DNA of 64,000 nucleotides from Aquisphaera giovannonii. GTDB lineage: Bacteria; Planctomycetota; Planctomycetia; Isosphaerales; Isosphaeraceae. Shown here piece after piece: positions 17,320 to 26,251 of the stretch (within the stretch, counting starts at the first letter, position 1; each line of letters begins with the position of its first letter). The translations under genes were made by a program, and so were the position numbers. Location of the stretch: NCBI RefSeq assembly GCF_008087625.1, contig NZ_CP042997.1, forward strand, positions 930,001-994,000, in the 5' to 3' direction. The notes under the pieces are model-generated. The model had not been told where the DNA came from and searched no databases. It saw nothing but the letters and a program-made list of their open reading frames with translations.

Positions 17320-18207
17320 TCAATCCTCCAGGTACGTCAGCACCCGGGGCCCCTCGGGGGTCATGGCGATGGTGTGCTCGAAGTGGGCGCTGTAGCGGCG
17401 GTCCTTGGTCTCGACGGTCCAGCCGTCGTCGAGGGTGCGGACCTCCTTGGTGCCGACCGCGACCATCGGCTCGACGGCGAGGACGATGCCCGGCTCGAGG
17501 CGGATGTCGCTCTTGCGGAGGGCCTTGCTGACGAAGTTCGGGACCTGCGGCTCCTCGTGCATGTCCTGGCCGATGCCGTGGCCGACGAACTTCTCGATGA
17601 CGTGGAAGCCCTGGCTCTTGACGTAGCGCTCCATCAGGCTCGCCACCTCGGACCAGGTCCGGCACCGGGTCATCGCCCGTATCGCCAGGTCCAGCGTCTC
17701 CTTCGTCACGCCCAGGAGCTTCTTCGACTCCGCCGAGACGGGGCCGATGGGGATCGTCACGGCCGAGTCGCCGCACCATCCGTTGAGGCGGCAGCCGGTG
17801 TCGATCGAGACGACGTCGCCCTCCTTCAGGGGGCGGCGATTCGGGATGCCGTGGACGATCTGCTCGTTCACGCTGGCGCAGATGACCGCCGGGAACGGCG
17901 GCTTGCCGCGGGTGGAGCTCGGATAGCCGAGGAACAACGGCTGGGCGCCATGCTCGCGGAAGACCTCCGCGACGGCGGCGTCCATGTCGGCCGTCGTGAC
18001 GCCCGGGGCGGCCATCTTCGTGCAGCGGTCCAGCGCGATGGCCACCACCCGGCCGGCCTCGCGCATCAGGGAAATCTCTCGGGGGCTCTTGAGCTTGACC
18101 ACGGGACGAGAGCCTCCGGGGCCCGTCGAGACCCCGGCGGGACGCTCCGGGGCCTTGAAGAGCGAGAACGTGGTAGGACGCCGGCCCGGATCCCGGTGGG
18201 AGGACAT
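17320..18207 (-). CDS. map: Methionine aminopeptidase, type I
   Basis: Removes the initiator methionine from new proteins; a two-metal cytosolic enzyme. Visible metal and substrate motifs: SIDTGCRLNGWCGDSAVT (two Asp ligands), KFVGHGIGQDMHEEPQVPN (His ligand), VLAVEPM (Glu) and HFEHTIAMT (Glu). The family core starts at VKLKSPREISLMREAG. Two starts fit: the ATG at 18207 with GAGGAG upstream (295 aa, extra low-complexity leader) or a GTG at 18102 (260 aa, the usual family length) with GGAGG 10 nt upstream. It follows secY, as commonly seen, but adk, usually between them, is missing. Confidence 0.95.
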   Translation of the reverse strand: MSSHRDPGRRPTTFSLFKAPERPAGVSTGPGGSRPVVKLKSPREISLMREAGRVVAIALDRCTKMAAPGVTTADMDAAVAEVFREHGAQPLFLGYPSSTRGKPPFPAVICASVNEQIVHGIPNRRPLKEGDVVSIDTGCRLNGWCGDSAVTIPIGPVSAESKKLLGVTKETLDLAIRAMTRCRTWSEVASLMERYVKSQGFHVIEKFVGHGIGQDMHEEPQVPNFVSKALRKSDIRLEPGIVLAVEPMVAVGTKEVRTLDDGWTVETKDRRYSAHFEHTIAMTPEGPRVLTYLED

Positions 18208-18256
18208 GCCGTTCGAGCTCCTCTGGGATCCCCGCGGCGAGCCCACCGGGCGATCC

Positions 18257-19630
18257 TCACTTGCGGTTGATCAGCCCCGTGTAGTTCCGCATCACGAGGT
18301 GGCTGTCAATCTTCTGGACGAGGTCAAGGCAGACGCTGATGACGATCAGCAGGCCGGTGCCGCCCAGGAAGTTGGCCACCGTGTTGTCCACGTTCAGCGA
18401 CGTCTGCACGAGCGACGGGATCACGGCCACGATGGCGAGGAACGCCGCGCCGACGTAGGTGATCCGCAGCATCACGTTCTCGAGGTAATCGGCCGTGCGC
18501 CGCCCGGGGCGATAGCCCGGGATGAAGCTGCCGTAATCCTTGAGGTTGTCCGCCATGTCCTTCGGGTTGAACGTGATGGCCGTCCAGAAGTAGCTGAAGA
18601 AGTAGATCAGCATGATGAAGCAGATCGTGTAGATGTAGCTCTGGCGGGTGAAGCCGTCGGCGAGCTCCTGGAACAATCCGGCGAAGGACGAGCCCACCGT
18701 CCAGGTGTCCCCCCTCCACCCGGCGGTCATGTTGGCCAGGCTCTTGAAGACGATCGACGGGAAGATGAGGAGGCTGGAGGCGAAGATGATCGGCATGACG
18801 CCCGCCTGATTCACCTTCAGCGGCAGGAACTGCCTCGTCCCGCCGAAGACCCGACGGCCGCGGACGTGCTTCGCCGACTGGGTCGGGATCCGCCGCTGGC
18901 TCTCGGTGATGGCGATGACCCCGACCACCACGCCGATGAAGAGCGCCAGGAGGAGCAGCAGCGTGATGATGCCGTACTTGCCCGGCTCCGGGGTGAGCTT
19001 GGAGGTCGCGTTCTGCCAGAGGCCGTTGAGCGCGACCGGCACGCGGGCCAGGATGCCCGCCATGATGAGGAGGCTGATGCCGTTGCCGATGCCGAACTCG
19101 TCGATCTGCTCGCCGACCCACATCAGGAAGATCGTCCCGGCGGTCATGATGCAGACGCAGACCAGGCCGTGCCAGAAGTCCCGATACTGCGGCAGGATGA
19201 TGCCTATGTTCGGGCTCATGATGTAGTTGATCCACGCCGCGCTCTGGACGGCGCAGAGGGCGACGGTGGCGTACCGCGTGTACTCGTTGATCCGCTTGCG
19301 GCCGCTCTCCCCCTCCTTCATCATCGCCTCCAGGGAGGGGACGACGCTGCCCAGGAGCTGGAAGATGATCGAGGCCGAGATGTACGGCATGATCCCCAGG
19401 CCGAAGATCGTGGACATGCCGATGGAGGTGCCGCCGAACATGGCGACGGTGCCGAAGAGCTTGCCGGCGGCGTTGGTGCTCTGCTGCTCCTCCCAGTTGT
19501 GGAGCTGCGCCTGGTTGACGATCGGGAGCGGGACGTAGAAGCCGATCCGGTAGATGGCCAGGAGCAGGGCCGTGAAGAGGATCTTCCGCCGGAGCTCCGG
19601 CACCTTGAAGATGGTGATCAGCTTGTCCAC
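18257..19630 (-). CDS. secY: Protein translocase channel subunit SecY
   Basis: 457 aa from a GTG at 19630 (VDKLITIFKVPELRRKI) with GGGGGAG about 10 nt upstream. Ten membrane segments; the family signatures GLGIMPYISASIIFQLL near the N-terminus and TQSAKHVRGRRVFGG in a cytoplasmic loop are visible. It forms the Sec channel with SecE and SecG for export and membrane insertion. It lies after rplO, as in the normal spc operon, with a 226-nt spacer. Confidence 0.98.
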   Translation of the reverse strand: MDKLITIFKVPELRRKILFTALLLAIYRIGFYVPLPIVNQAQLHNWEEQQSTNAAGKLFGTVAMFGGTSIGMSTIFGLGIMPYISASIIFQLLGSVVPSLEAMMKEGESGRKRINEYTRYATVALCAVQSAAWINYIMSPNIGIILPQYRDFWHGLVCVCIMTAGTIFLMWVGEQIDEFGIGNGISLLIMAGILARVPVALNGLWQNATSKLTPEPGKYGIITLLLLLALFIGVVVGVIAITESQRRIPTQSAKHVRGRRVFGGTRQFLPLKVNQAGVMPIIFASSLLIFPSIVFKSLANMTAGWRGDTWTVGSSFAGLFQELADGFTRQSYIYTICFIMLIYFFSYFWTAITFNPKDMADNLKDYGSFIPGYRPGRRTADYLENVMLRITYVGAAFLAIVAVIPSLVQTSLNVDNTVANFLGGTGLLIVISVCLDLVQKIDSHLVMRNYTGLINRK

Positions 19631-19856
19631 GTGCGGTGGTCTCCCCCGGCGGACGCCTTCCGCCCCTTTGCGCCTGCGTCGAACGGATGATCGAGGATCG
19701 AAGGAGCCGGCCGCGGGCGACGCCCCATCCCGGGGCCCGCTGGGCTCCTCATCTAATAGGACGGCGGCGGGCCGGCGGTTCGCCGGGCCGTCGCCTCGCG
19801 GTGCCCGCGGATCCGGGGGCGGGCCAGCCGCCCCCCCGGACCGCATCGACCGGCAC

Positions 19857-20357
19857 TCAGGCCTGCGTCGCGCCCTCGGCCTTCGGCTCCAGGCGGCGGC
19901 CCGTGTACGGGACGGCCTCGACCGTGCCGCCGGCGGCGGTGACCTTGGCGGCGGCGGCGGCGCTGAACTTCGTGACCCGGATGGTGAAGGCCTTCGTCAG
20001 GTCGCCGTCGGCCAGCAGCTTGATGCCGTCGTAGGCGTAGCCCTTGACGAGCCCGCGGGCCCGGAGGGCGGCCTCGTCGACGACCGTGCCGGCGTCGAAG
20101 GCCGCCTCGAGGTCGCCGACGTTGACCAGGATGTATTCCTTCTTGAACGCCCCGTTGAAGAAGCCCCGCTTGGGCACGCGGCGGGCCAGGGGCATCTGGC
20201 CGCCCTCGAAGATCGGGTTCTGCTTGAAGCCCTGGCGCGAGGAGTGGCCCTTGTGGCCCTTGCTCGAGGTCTTGCCGTGCCCCGAGCCGATGCCCCGGCC
20301 GACGCGCTTCTTGAGCTTGCGGCGATGAACGCCTTGGTGGACGTCGTGCAGTTGCAT
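19857..20357 (-). CDS. rplO: 50S ribosomal protein L15
   Basis: 166 aa. The uL15 signature RVGRGIGSGHGKTSSKGHKG is at residues 18-37, followed by FEGGQMPLARRVPKRGF. The ATG overlaps the stop of rpsE by one base, so the two are translationally coupled. rpmD (L30), which normally lies between rpsE and rplO, is absent. Confidence 0.98.
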   Translation of the reverse strand: MQLHDVHQGVHRRKLKKRVGRGIGSGHGKTSSKGHKGHSSRQGFKQNPIFEGGQMPLARRVPKRGFFNGAFKKEYILVNVGDLEAAFDAGTVVDEAALRARGLVKGYAYDGIKLLADGDLTKAFTIRVTKFSAAAAAKVTAAGGTVEAVPYTGRRLEPKAEGATQA

Positions 20358-20860
20358 CAGAGGGTCACTCCCCGAAGGCGGGCGATCTCGTCCTTCGTGC
20401 GAAGCTGGGTCAGGGCGTCGATGGCGGCCTTGACGAGGTTGAGCTTGTTGTTGGAGCCGAAGCTCTTGGTGAGGACGTCCTTGACGCCGGCCGCCTCGAC
20501 GACGGCGCGGACGGCGCCGCCGGCGATCACGCCGGTGCCGGGGACCGCCGGCATCAGCAGCACCCGCGCGGCGCCGAACTTGCCGACCACGGCGTGGGGG
20601 ATGGTGCCGGAGCGGAGGTTGACCCGCTTCATCTGCTTGTGGGCGTCCTTGACGCCCTTCTCGACGGCCGGGGGGACCTCGTTGGCCTTGCCGTAGCCCC
20701 AGGCGACCTGGCCGCGCCCGTTGCCGACGACGACCAGGGCGTTGAAGCTGAACCGGCGGCCGCCCTTGACGACGGCGGCGCAGCGGCGGATCGAGACGAC
20801 GCTCTCCGACCACTCGCCACGGTCACGATCTCGATCACGCGCGTCGCTCGACACGGACAT
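20357..20860 (-). CDS. rpsE: 30S ribosomal protein S5
   Basis: 167 aa. The S5 dsRNA-binding-like domain is seen as [34 protein letters not shown], and the C-terminal domain as [31 protein letters not shown]5 sits at the mRNA entry site and supports decoding accuracy. The short N-terminal stretch is Asp/Arg-rich ([11 protein letters not shown]). It directly joins rplO. Confidence 0.98.
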   Translation of the reverse strand: MSVSSDARDRDRDRGEWSESVVSIRRCAAVVKGGRRFSFNALVVVGNGRGQVAWGYGKANEVPPAVEKGVKDAHKQMKRVNLRSGTIPHAVVGKFGAARVLLMPAVPGTGVIAGGAVRAVVEAAGVKDVLTKSFGSNNKLNLVKAAIDALTQLRTKDEIARLRGVTL

Positions 20861-20935
20861 TCTCCTTCGCTGGGCCGGCCCGCACCTGGTTCCGGGGCCG
20901 GCCGCAAGGCGGATCAGATACGATGATTCCGGGGG

Positions 20936-21313
20936 TCAGAACTGGATGCCGGCCTCGCGGGCGGCCTGGGCGAGGGCTTCGACACGCCCATGATACTTGT
21001 AGCTTCGGCGGTCGAAGCAAACCTTGTCAATACCCGCCTGCTTCGCCCGCTCGGCGACGACCCGGCCGACCACGGCCGCGGCGGCCTTGTTGCCGCCGTA
21101 CTTGACCTGCGCCTTGATCTCGGGGTCCATGGTGCTGGCCTGGGCCAGCGTGGTCGCGTTCTCGTCGTTGACGAGCTGGGCGTAGATGTGCTTGGAGCTC
21201 CGGAAGACGGCCAGGCGGGGGCGCTCCGGGGTCCCGTGCAGCTTGCCGCGGACGCGCCGCTGGCGGCGGACCCGGCGGGTCTGGACGGCGAGGTGATGAT
21301 TGGCGGTGTCCAC
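20936..21313 (-). CDS. rplR: 50S ribosomal protein L18
   Basis: 125 aa. [31 protein letters not shown] and the C-terminal [28 protein letters not shown] are the uL18 hallmarks. L18 helps bring 5S rRNA into the large subunit with L5. Standard place between rplF and rpsE. Confidence 0.98.
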   Translation of the reverse strand: MDTANHHLAVQTRRVRRQRRVRGKLHGTPERPRLAVFRSSKHIYAQLVNDENATTLAQASTMDPEIKAQVKYGGNKAAAAVVGRVVAERAKQAGIDKVCFDRRSYKYHGRVEALAQAAREAGIQF

Positions 21314-21390
21314 GGGACGATCCTCGAGGTTCTGCGGGGGCCGGCCTTCGGCCTCTCCGCCGGGGTCTCTGTCGCTTCAGTTCCGACCGA

Positions 21391-21942
21391 TTACTTGGAG
21401 CCGAAGGCCTTGCCGGCCTTGCGGCGGACGGCCTCGCCCTCGTAGCGGATGCCCTTGCCCTTGTACGGCTCCGGCGGGCGGACCTTGCGGACGACGGCGG
21501 CGAACTGGCCGACCGCCTGCTTGTCGGCGCCGGTGATCGTGATGTGGGTCGGGTCCGGGACGGCCACCGAGACGCCCGGCGGGGCCTCGAGGACGACCTG
21601 GTTGGCGTAGCCGACCTGCAGCGCCACGGTGTTGGCCTTCTTGAGCTGGGCCTGGTAGCCGACGCCGACGATCTCCAGCTTCTTGGTGTAGCCCTCGGCC
21701 ACGCCCTGGACCATGTTGGCGACGAGGCTCCGCGTCAGGCCGTGGAGCGACCGGCTGAGCCGCTCGTCGTCCTGCCGCTTGACGTCGACGGACCGCTTGG
21801 CCTCGTCGTAGGCGACCGAGATCTCGGGGCGATGCTCGAAGCTGAGCTTGCCCTTGGGGCCCTCGACGTGGACCGTCCGCTCGGCGATCGAGACCTTCAC
21901 GTTGGCCGGGACGGCGACCGGCTTGCGACCGATTCGGGACAT
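21391..21942 (-). CDS. rplF: 50S ribosomal protein L6
   Basis: 183 aa, full length with the two duplicated L6 domains. Starts MSRIGRKPVAVPANVKV, and the C-terminal signature PEPYKGKGIRYEGEAVRRKAGK is intact. L6 lies near the factor-binding region of the large subunit. Confidence 0.98.
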   Translation of the reverse strand: MSRIGRKPVAVPANVKVSIAERTVHVEGPKGKLSFEHRPEISVAYDEAKRSVDVKRQDDERLSRSLHGLTRSLVANMVQGVAEGYTKKLEIVGVGYQAQLKKANTVALQVGYANQVVLEAPPGVSVAVPDPTHITITGADKQAVGQFAAVVRKVRPPEPYKGKGIRYEGEAVRRKAGKAFGSK

Positions 21943-22003
21943 GGCTGACTCGTTCCTCCCTCCGCGGGATCTGGATTCTCGGGTGACCTGGGCTCCGGCC
22001 GCG

Positions 22004-22399
22004 TCAGTAGACGAGCGCCAGCACCTCGCCGCCGATCTTGGACTCGCGGGCGCGGCGGTCGCTGACGATCCCCTGGGGGGTGCTGAGGATCTGGATGCCC
22101 ATGCCGCCCAGGACCGGCCGGAGCTCCTTGTAGCCGCGGTAGACGCGCTTGCCGGGCTTGCTGATGCGGTCGATCTTGGTGATCAGCCGCTCGCCGTTGG
22201 GGCCGTACTTCATGTGCAGGCGGAGGGTCCGGGCCGGGGCGGTCTCGATCTCCTCATAGTCCCAGAGGTAGCCCTCGTCCTTGAGGACCTGGGCGATGCC
22301 CTTGCGCATGTTCGACGTCGGCATGTCGAGCTGCTGGCGCTCGATGCGGACGGCGTTGCGGATGCGGGTGAGCATGTCGGCGATGGGGTCGGTCATCAT
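22004..22399 (-). CDS. rpsH: 30S ribosomal protein S8
   Basis: 131 aa. DPIADMLTRIRNAVRIE at the N-terminus and GIQILSTPQGIVSDRRARESKIGGEVLALVY at the C-terminus (core STPQGIVSDRRA) are typical uS8. It may start at either of two adjacent ATGs. S8 binds the central 16S domain and in some bacteria represses the spc operon. Confidence 0.98.
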   Translation of the reverse strand: MMTDPIADMLTRIRNAVRIERQQLDMPTSNMRKGIAQVLKDEGYLWDYEEIETAPARTLRLHMKYGPNGERLITKIDRISKPGKRVYRGYKELRPVLGGMGIQILSTPQGIVSDRRARESKIGGEVLALVY

Positions 22400-22550
22400 G
22401 GGCGAAGAAGCCTTCCTGAGCCGTCGCGGGTAACGTGCCCGGGCCCTCGACGGGGGATGCGGGCGAGGTCGGCGCGGCGGGGGGGTCTCGACTCGGATGC
22501 GCTCGTGTGGTCGTCTGTCGTCGCGGCGGGCGGCCGGGCCGCCGGCCTCC

Positions 22551-22736
22551 CTACCAGCTCGCCTTCTTGACGCCCGGGATCAGCCCGCGGCTGGCGAGGT
22601 TCCGGAAGCAGATGCGGCAGACCCCGAACTTGCGGTAGAACGCGCGAGGGCGGCCGCAGAGGCGGCACCGGTTGCGGTGCTGCACCGCGAACTTGCGGGG
22701 CGTCTCGGACTTGATTCTCTGTGCCTTGGTCGACAT
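22551..22736 (-). CDS. rpsZ: 30S ribosomal protein S14, zinc-binding (type Z) form
   Basis: 61 aa, the short zinc form. The CRLC...CRIC pattern (two CxxC pairs, 12 residues apart) binds zinc. Family knowledge: this form differs from the longer zinc-free S14. It lies between rplE and rpsH, its normal spc place. Confidence 0.97.
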   Translation of the reverse strand: MSTKAQRIKSETPRKFAVQHRNRCRLCGRPRAFYRKFGVCRICFRNLASRGLIPGVKKASW

Positions 22737-22818
22737 GCTCAGCCTTCACTCGCCGGGGGGACTTGGCGCCCTGGGGGCGCCGGAACCAACCGTCTCCGAT
22801 CCCTTGCTCGATGGCCGG

Positions 22819-23394
22819 TCAGGGCCTGCCGCCCGGGCCGCCCTTGCCGGCGCCCGGCTGGCGGAACGGGACGCCGAAGTGGCGGAGGAGCTCGCGGGCC
22901 TGGTCGTCGTTGGGGGCCGTGGTCACGATCGTGATGTCCATGCCCTGGGTGTGGTGCAGCTTGTCGGCGTCGATCTCCGGGAAGACCACCTGCTCCGCCA
23001 GGCCCAGGCTGTAGTTGCCGTGGCCGTCGAAGCTGTTGGGGTTGACGCCGCGGAAGTCGCGGATACGGGGCAGGGCGATCGACACCAGGCGGTCGAGGAA
23101 CTCGTACATCCGGCTGCCGCGGAGGGTCACCTTGCAGCCGATGTCGTTGCCCTCGCGGAGGCGGAACCCGGAGACCGAGGTCTTGGCCTTGGTGATCACC
23201 GGCTTCTGCCCGCTGATCCTGCCGAGGCTCTCCGCGGCCGTTTCCAGCAGGGCCTTGTCCTGGGTCGCCCGGCCCACGCCCATGTTGATGACGATCTTCT
23301 CGAGGCGGGGGATCGCCATGGGGTTGGTCAGGTTGAACTTCGAAGCCATCGCCTTGGCGATGTCGCTCTTGTAGAGGTCTTGGAGGCGAGCCAT
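22819..23394 (-). CDS. rplE: 50S ribosomal protein L5
   Basis: 191 aa. [18 protein letters not shown] (the uL5 signature) and the C-terminal block [20 protein letters not shown] are clear. L5 binds 5S rRNA and forms the B1b bridge to S13. A Gly/Pro-rich tail extends slightly past the usual end. Confidence 0.98.
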   Translation of the reverse strand: MARLQDLYKSDIAKAMASKFNLTNPMAIPRLEKIVINMGVGRATQDKALLETAAESLGRISGQKPVITKAKTSVSGFRLREGNDIGCKVTLRGSRMYEFLDRLVSIALPRIRDFRGVNPNSFDGHGNYSLGLAEQVVFPEIDADKLHHTQGMDITIVTTAPNDDQARELLRHFGVPFRQPGAGKGGPGGRP

Positions 23395-23487
23395 TCCGCA
23401 GGTCCTTCGAATCCGCCGGGATTACGCGCTAGAATTTCGGTCGGGTCCGCTCGGGGGGCCGTTGCTCCGATCGCGGGGCCGGGCCGC

Positions 23488-23865
23488 TCAGGCCTTCTTC
23501 GGGGCGGCCGCGGCGTGGGCCGCCTTGCGGGGCCCGACGTCCCCCAGCGACTGGCCGCACTTCTTGCAGTAGCGCTGCTTCTGCCCCTCGGCGGTGAACC
23601 GGTGGCCGACGCGGACCCCGCGGTTGCACTTGAAGCAGACGAGCAGGGCGTTGGAGGCGTCGATCGGCATCTCCTTGGAGAGCCGGCCGCCCTGGGGGTT
23701 CTTGCTGCTGGGCCGCATGTGCTTGTACACGCGGTTGACGCCCTCGACGACGATCTTGTTCCGCGCCGGGAAGACGCGGAGGACCTTGGCGAACTTGCGA
23801 TTGTCGGGCGTGCCCTTGTCGTCGCCGGCGATGACTTCGACCTGGTCGTCTTTTCTGATGTACAT
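23488..23865 (-). CDS. rplX: 50S ribosomal protein L24 with a C-terminal zinc ribbon
   Basis: 125 aa. The N-terminal KOW motif (DQVEVIAGDDKGTPDNRKFAKVL) and VNRVYKHMRPSSKNPQGG identify uL24. The C-terminal part has two CxxC pairs (CFKC and CKKC) about 30 residues apart that can bind zinc, followed by an Ala/Lys tail. L24 begins large-subunit assembly. In many bacterial L24 proteins the zinc cysteines are missing, so this is the zinc-type form. Confidence 0.96.
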   Translation of the reverse strand: MYIRKDDQVEVIAGDDKGTPDNRKFAKVLRVFPARNKIVVEGVNRVYKHMRPSSKNPQGGRLSKEMPIDASNALLVCFKCNRGVRVGHRFTAEGQKQRYCKKCGQSLGDVGPRKAAHAAAAPKKA

Positions 23866-23918
23866 GATCGTCTCGTTTCGGGTCGCGGCGCGTCCGGCCT
23901 CCGCCCTCGCGGGGGCGG

Positions 23919-24299
23919 TCAGACGACCTCGGCCGCGAGGCTGATGATCTTCATGAACTGGCGGTCCCGCAGCTCCCGGGCGATGGCGCCGAAGATGCGG
24001 GTGCCCTTGGGGTTCTTCTCGGCGTCGATGAGGACCACGGCGTTGCGGTCGAACTTCACGTAGGAGCCGTCGGGCCGCCGGGTCTGGTTGCGGGTGCGGA
24101 CGATCACGCAGCGGACGACGTCGCCCGCCTTCACGTCGCCGCCGGAGGTCGCCTTCTTGACGCTGGCGATGATCGTGTCACCGAGGCCCGCGGTGCGCCG
24201 CTTGTAGCGCGACGCGCTGCCGCCGAGGACCTTGATGCACATGACTTCCTTGGCCCCCGTGTTGTCGGCCACGTCGAGCCGGGTCTGCATCTGGATCAT
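23919..24299 (-). CDS. rplN: 50S ribosomal protein L14
   Basis: 126 aa. [24 protein letters not shown] and [18 protein letters not shown] are strongly conserved uL14 blocks. It forms the B8 bridge and the binding place of several silencing factors. Normal neighbour of rpsQ and rplX. Confidence 0.98.
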   Translation of the reverse strand: MIQMQTRLDVADNTGAKEVMCIKVLGGSASRYKRRTAGLGDTIIASVKKATSGGDVKAGDVVRCVIVRTRNQTRRPDGSYVKFDRNAVVLIDAEKNPKGTRIFGAIARELRDRQFMKIISLAAEVV

Positions 24300-24400
24300 G
24301 GTACGGACACCCTATGCGTGTTGTTCGACTGCGTTCCTGGGGGCGGCCCGGGGCGGGAGGGGGCCCCGGGCGGGGCTTCATCGTCTCGGTCGCGCCCGGC

Positions 24401-24739
24401 TCAGCCCTGCGCGTTGGGCTGCCCCTCGCCGGCGAGGGCCTGCTGGGCCCCCTTGCGGACGATCCGGACGATCCGCCACCGCTTGAGCTTGGACAGCGGG
24501 CGGGTCTCCATGATCTCCACGGTGTCGCCGACGTGGGTCTCGTTCGCCTCGTCGTGGGCGTGGCAGACGGTCCGTCGCTTCATCATCTTGCCGTACTTGG
24601 GGTGCGGCACCAGGCGCTCGACGACGATCCGCCGGGTCTTGTCCATCTTGTCGGACGCCACGACCCCGATCTCCGTCTTGCGGCGGGTCCGCGGGGCCGC
24701 GGGCGTGTTCGTCGTGCTGGCTTTGGGTTCGGGGCTCAT
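24401..24739 (-). CDS. rpsQ: 30S ribosomal protein S17
   Basis: 112 aa from the ATG at 24739. The OB-fold core is VVASDKMDKTRRIVVER and HDEANETHVGDTVEIMETRPLSKLKRWRI, standard uS17. It has about 20 extra residues (a Thr/Pro/Ala-rich lead) and a 12-residue tail compared with the usual 84-90 aa. It lies between rpmC and rplN. Confidence 0.96.
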   Translation of the reverse strand: MSPEPKASTTNTPAAPRTRRKTEIGVVASDKMDKTRRIVVERLVPHPKYGKMMKRRTVCHAHDEANETHVGDTVEIMETRPLSKLKRWRIVRIVRKGAQQALAGEGQPNAQG

Positions 24740-24818
24740 GGGGCTCGGTGGCTGCTTTCGGGGGATCCTTGGGGTCGTCCGCCGGGGGGCCGCTGCGCGC
24801 CCCCGCCGGCCCGGTCGT

Positions 24819-25046
24819 TCACGAGGACGTCGGGGCGGCCGCCGCGGCGGCCCGCTCGATCTCGCGCTGGCGGAGGATCGTCTTGATCCGGGCGATCTCC
24901 CGCTTGGCCTTGATGATCTCGCTGGGGGCCTCGAGCCGCTCGGTCTCGCTCTGGAGCCGGAGGCGGAACAGGTTGCTCTGCACATCCTTGAGGGCGATGT
25001 GGAGCTGCTCGTCGTCGTGCTCGCGGAGTTCTGAGGGCTTGCTCAT
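24819..25046 (-). CDS. rpmC: 50S ribosomal protein L29
   Basis: 75 aa from the ATG at 25046. ELREHDDEQLHIALKDVQSNLFRLRLQ and the KREIARIKTILRQRE end are the uL29 coiled-hairpin signature; a short Ala-rich tail follows. L29 sits by the exit tunnel and helps recruit trigger factor and SRP. Normal place between rplP and rpsQ. Confidence 0.96.
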   Translation of the reverse strand: MSKPSELREHDDEQLHIALKDVQSNLFRLRLQSETERLEAPSEIIKAKREIARIKTILRQREIERAAAAAAPTSS

Positions 25047-25132
25047 GGGTCTCTCCCGGGGGCGTGCCCGGCCGCCTCGCGGCCGCCGGCGACGCCCCTG
25101 GCTTGTCTGGTCGATTCGGCTCGGGCGTCGGG

Positions 25133-25552
25133 TCAGATCGTCGGCCGGCGGCCGATGAACCGGCAGGGGATCGGCATCTTGTGGGCGACGCGGGCGAAGG
25201 CCGCGCGGGCGGCCTCCTCGCTCAGGCCGCTGACCTCGTAGAGGACGGTGCCCGGCTTGACGACCGCCGCCCAGTACTCGATCTCGCCCTTGCCCTTGCC
25301 CATCCGGGTCTCCGCCGGGATCGCCGTCACGCTCTTCTGGGGGAAGATCCGGATGAACAGCTTGCCCCCCCCCTTGACCGACTGGCTGGCCACCACGCGG
25401 CCGGCCTCGATGGTCTGGGCGCTGATCCGCCCCGGCGCCAGGGCCTGCAGGCCCCACTCGCCGAAGGCGACGTAGTTGCCGCGGGTCGCATTACCTCTTA
25501 CGCGGCCTTTTTGGCTTTTTCGGAACTTGACCCGCTTGGGCATCAGAGCCAT
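25133..25552 (-). CDS. rplP: 50S ribosomal protein L16
   Basis: 139 aa. LMPKRVKFRKSQKGRVRGNATRG, GAGKLF-type GGGKLFIRIFPQKSVT and MGKGKGEIEYWAAVVKPG are uL16 blocks. L16 organises the A-site tRNA region. Its first 62 nt overlap the last part of rpsC in another frame (53 nt if the second ATG at 25543 is used), much more than the usual few bases. Confidence 0.97.
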   Translation of the reverse strand: MALMPKRVKFRKSQKGRVRGNATRGNYVAFGEWGLQALAPGRISAQTIEAGRVVASQSVKGGGKLFIRIFPQKSVTAIPAETRMGKGKGEIEYWAAVVKPGTVLYEVSGLSEEAARAAFARVAHKMPIPCRFIGRRPTI

Positions 25553-26192
25553 CGCCGGCCTCCATCTTCAAATAGTCGCCCTGGTTGACCCACACCTTGA
25601 TCCCGATGTGGCCCTGCGCCGTCTTGGCCTCGGTGAAGCCGTAGTCGACGCGGGCCCGCAATGTGCTGAGGGGGACGGAGCCGGCGGCCGAGGCCTCGGT
25701 CCGGGACATCTCGGCGCCGCCCAGGCGGCCGGAGAGCTGGATCTTGACCCCCTTGGCCCCGCCGTCCATCGTGTTCTCGATGGCCCGCTTCATGGTCCGG
25801 CGGAAGCTCGACCGCTTCTGGAGCTGCTCGGCGATGTCCTCGCTGATGAGCTGGGCGTCGATCTCCGGCCGGGCCACCTCGACGATCTTGATCTCGATCC
25901 GGCGGCCGGTGAGGTTCTGGAGCTCCTCCTGGAGCTTCTCCACCTCGGCCCCCTTGCGGCCGATGATCACGCCCGGCCGCGCCGTGGACAGCAGCACGGT
26001 CACCGCGTCCCGCGTCCGCTCGATCTCGATCTTGGGGATGCCGGCGAAGCCGTACTTGCCCTTGATGAACTTGCGGATCTTGAAATCTTCGACGAGCAGG
26101 TCGCTGAACTCGTGCTTGGAGGCGTACCAGCGGCTACGCCAGTCCTCCATGATGCCCACGCGGAACCCGGTCGGTCGAACCTTCTGGCCCAT
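25491..26192 (-). CDS. rpsC: 30S ribosomal protein S3
   Basis: 233 aa from the ATG at 26192 (MGQKVRPTGFRVGI). The KH domain (RPGVIIGRKGAEVEKLQEELQ) and the C-terminal signature (SGRLGGAEMSRTE ... YGFTEAKTAQGHIGIKVWV) are intact. S3 forms the mRNA entry helicase with S4 and S5. The last 20 residues (DAQAGQVPKKPKRPRKR) are a basic tail read from DNA that also codes for the N-terminus of L16. Confidence 0.98.
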   Translation of the reverse strand: MGQKVRPTGFRVGIMEDWRSRWYASKHEFSDLLVEDFKIRKFIKGKYGFAGIPKIEIERTRDAVTVLLSTARPGVIIGRKGAEVEKLQEELQNLTGRRIEIKIVEVARPEIDAQLISEDIAEQLQKRSSFRRTMKRAIENTMDGGAKGVKIQLSGRLGGAEMSRTEASAAGSVPLSTLRARVDYGFTEAKTAQGHIGIKVWVNQGDYLKMEAGDGSDAQAGQVPKKPKRPRKR

Positions 26193-26251
26193 GGGATAAC
26201 GCCCTTCGGTTGGGTTGAGTCTCGCTTCGGGGGCGGCGGCCTGGGGGCCGC

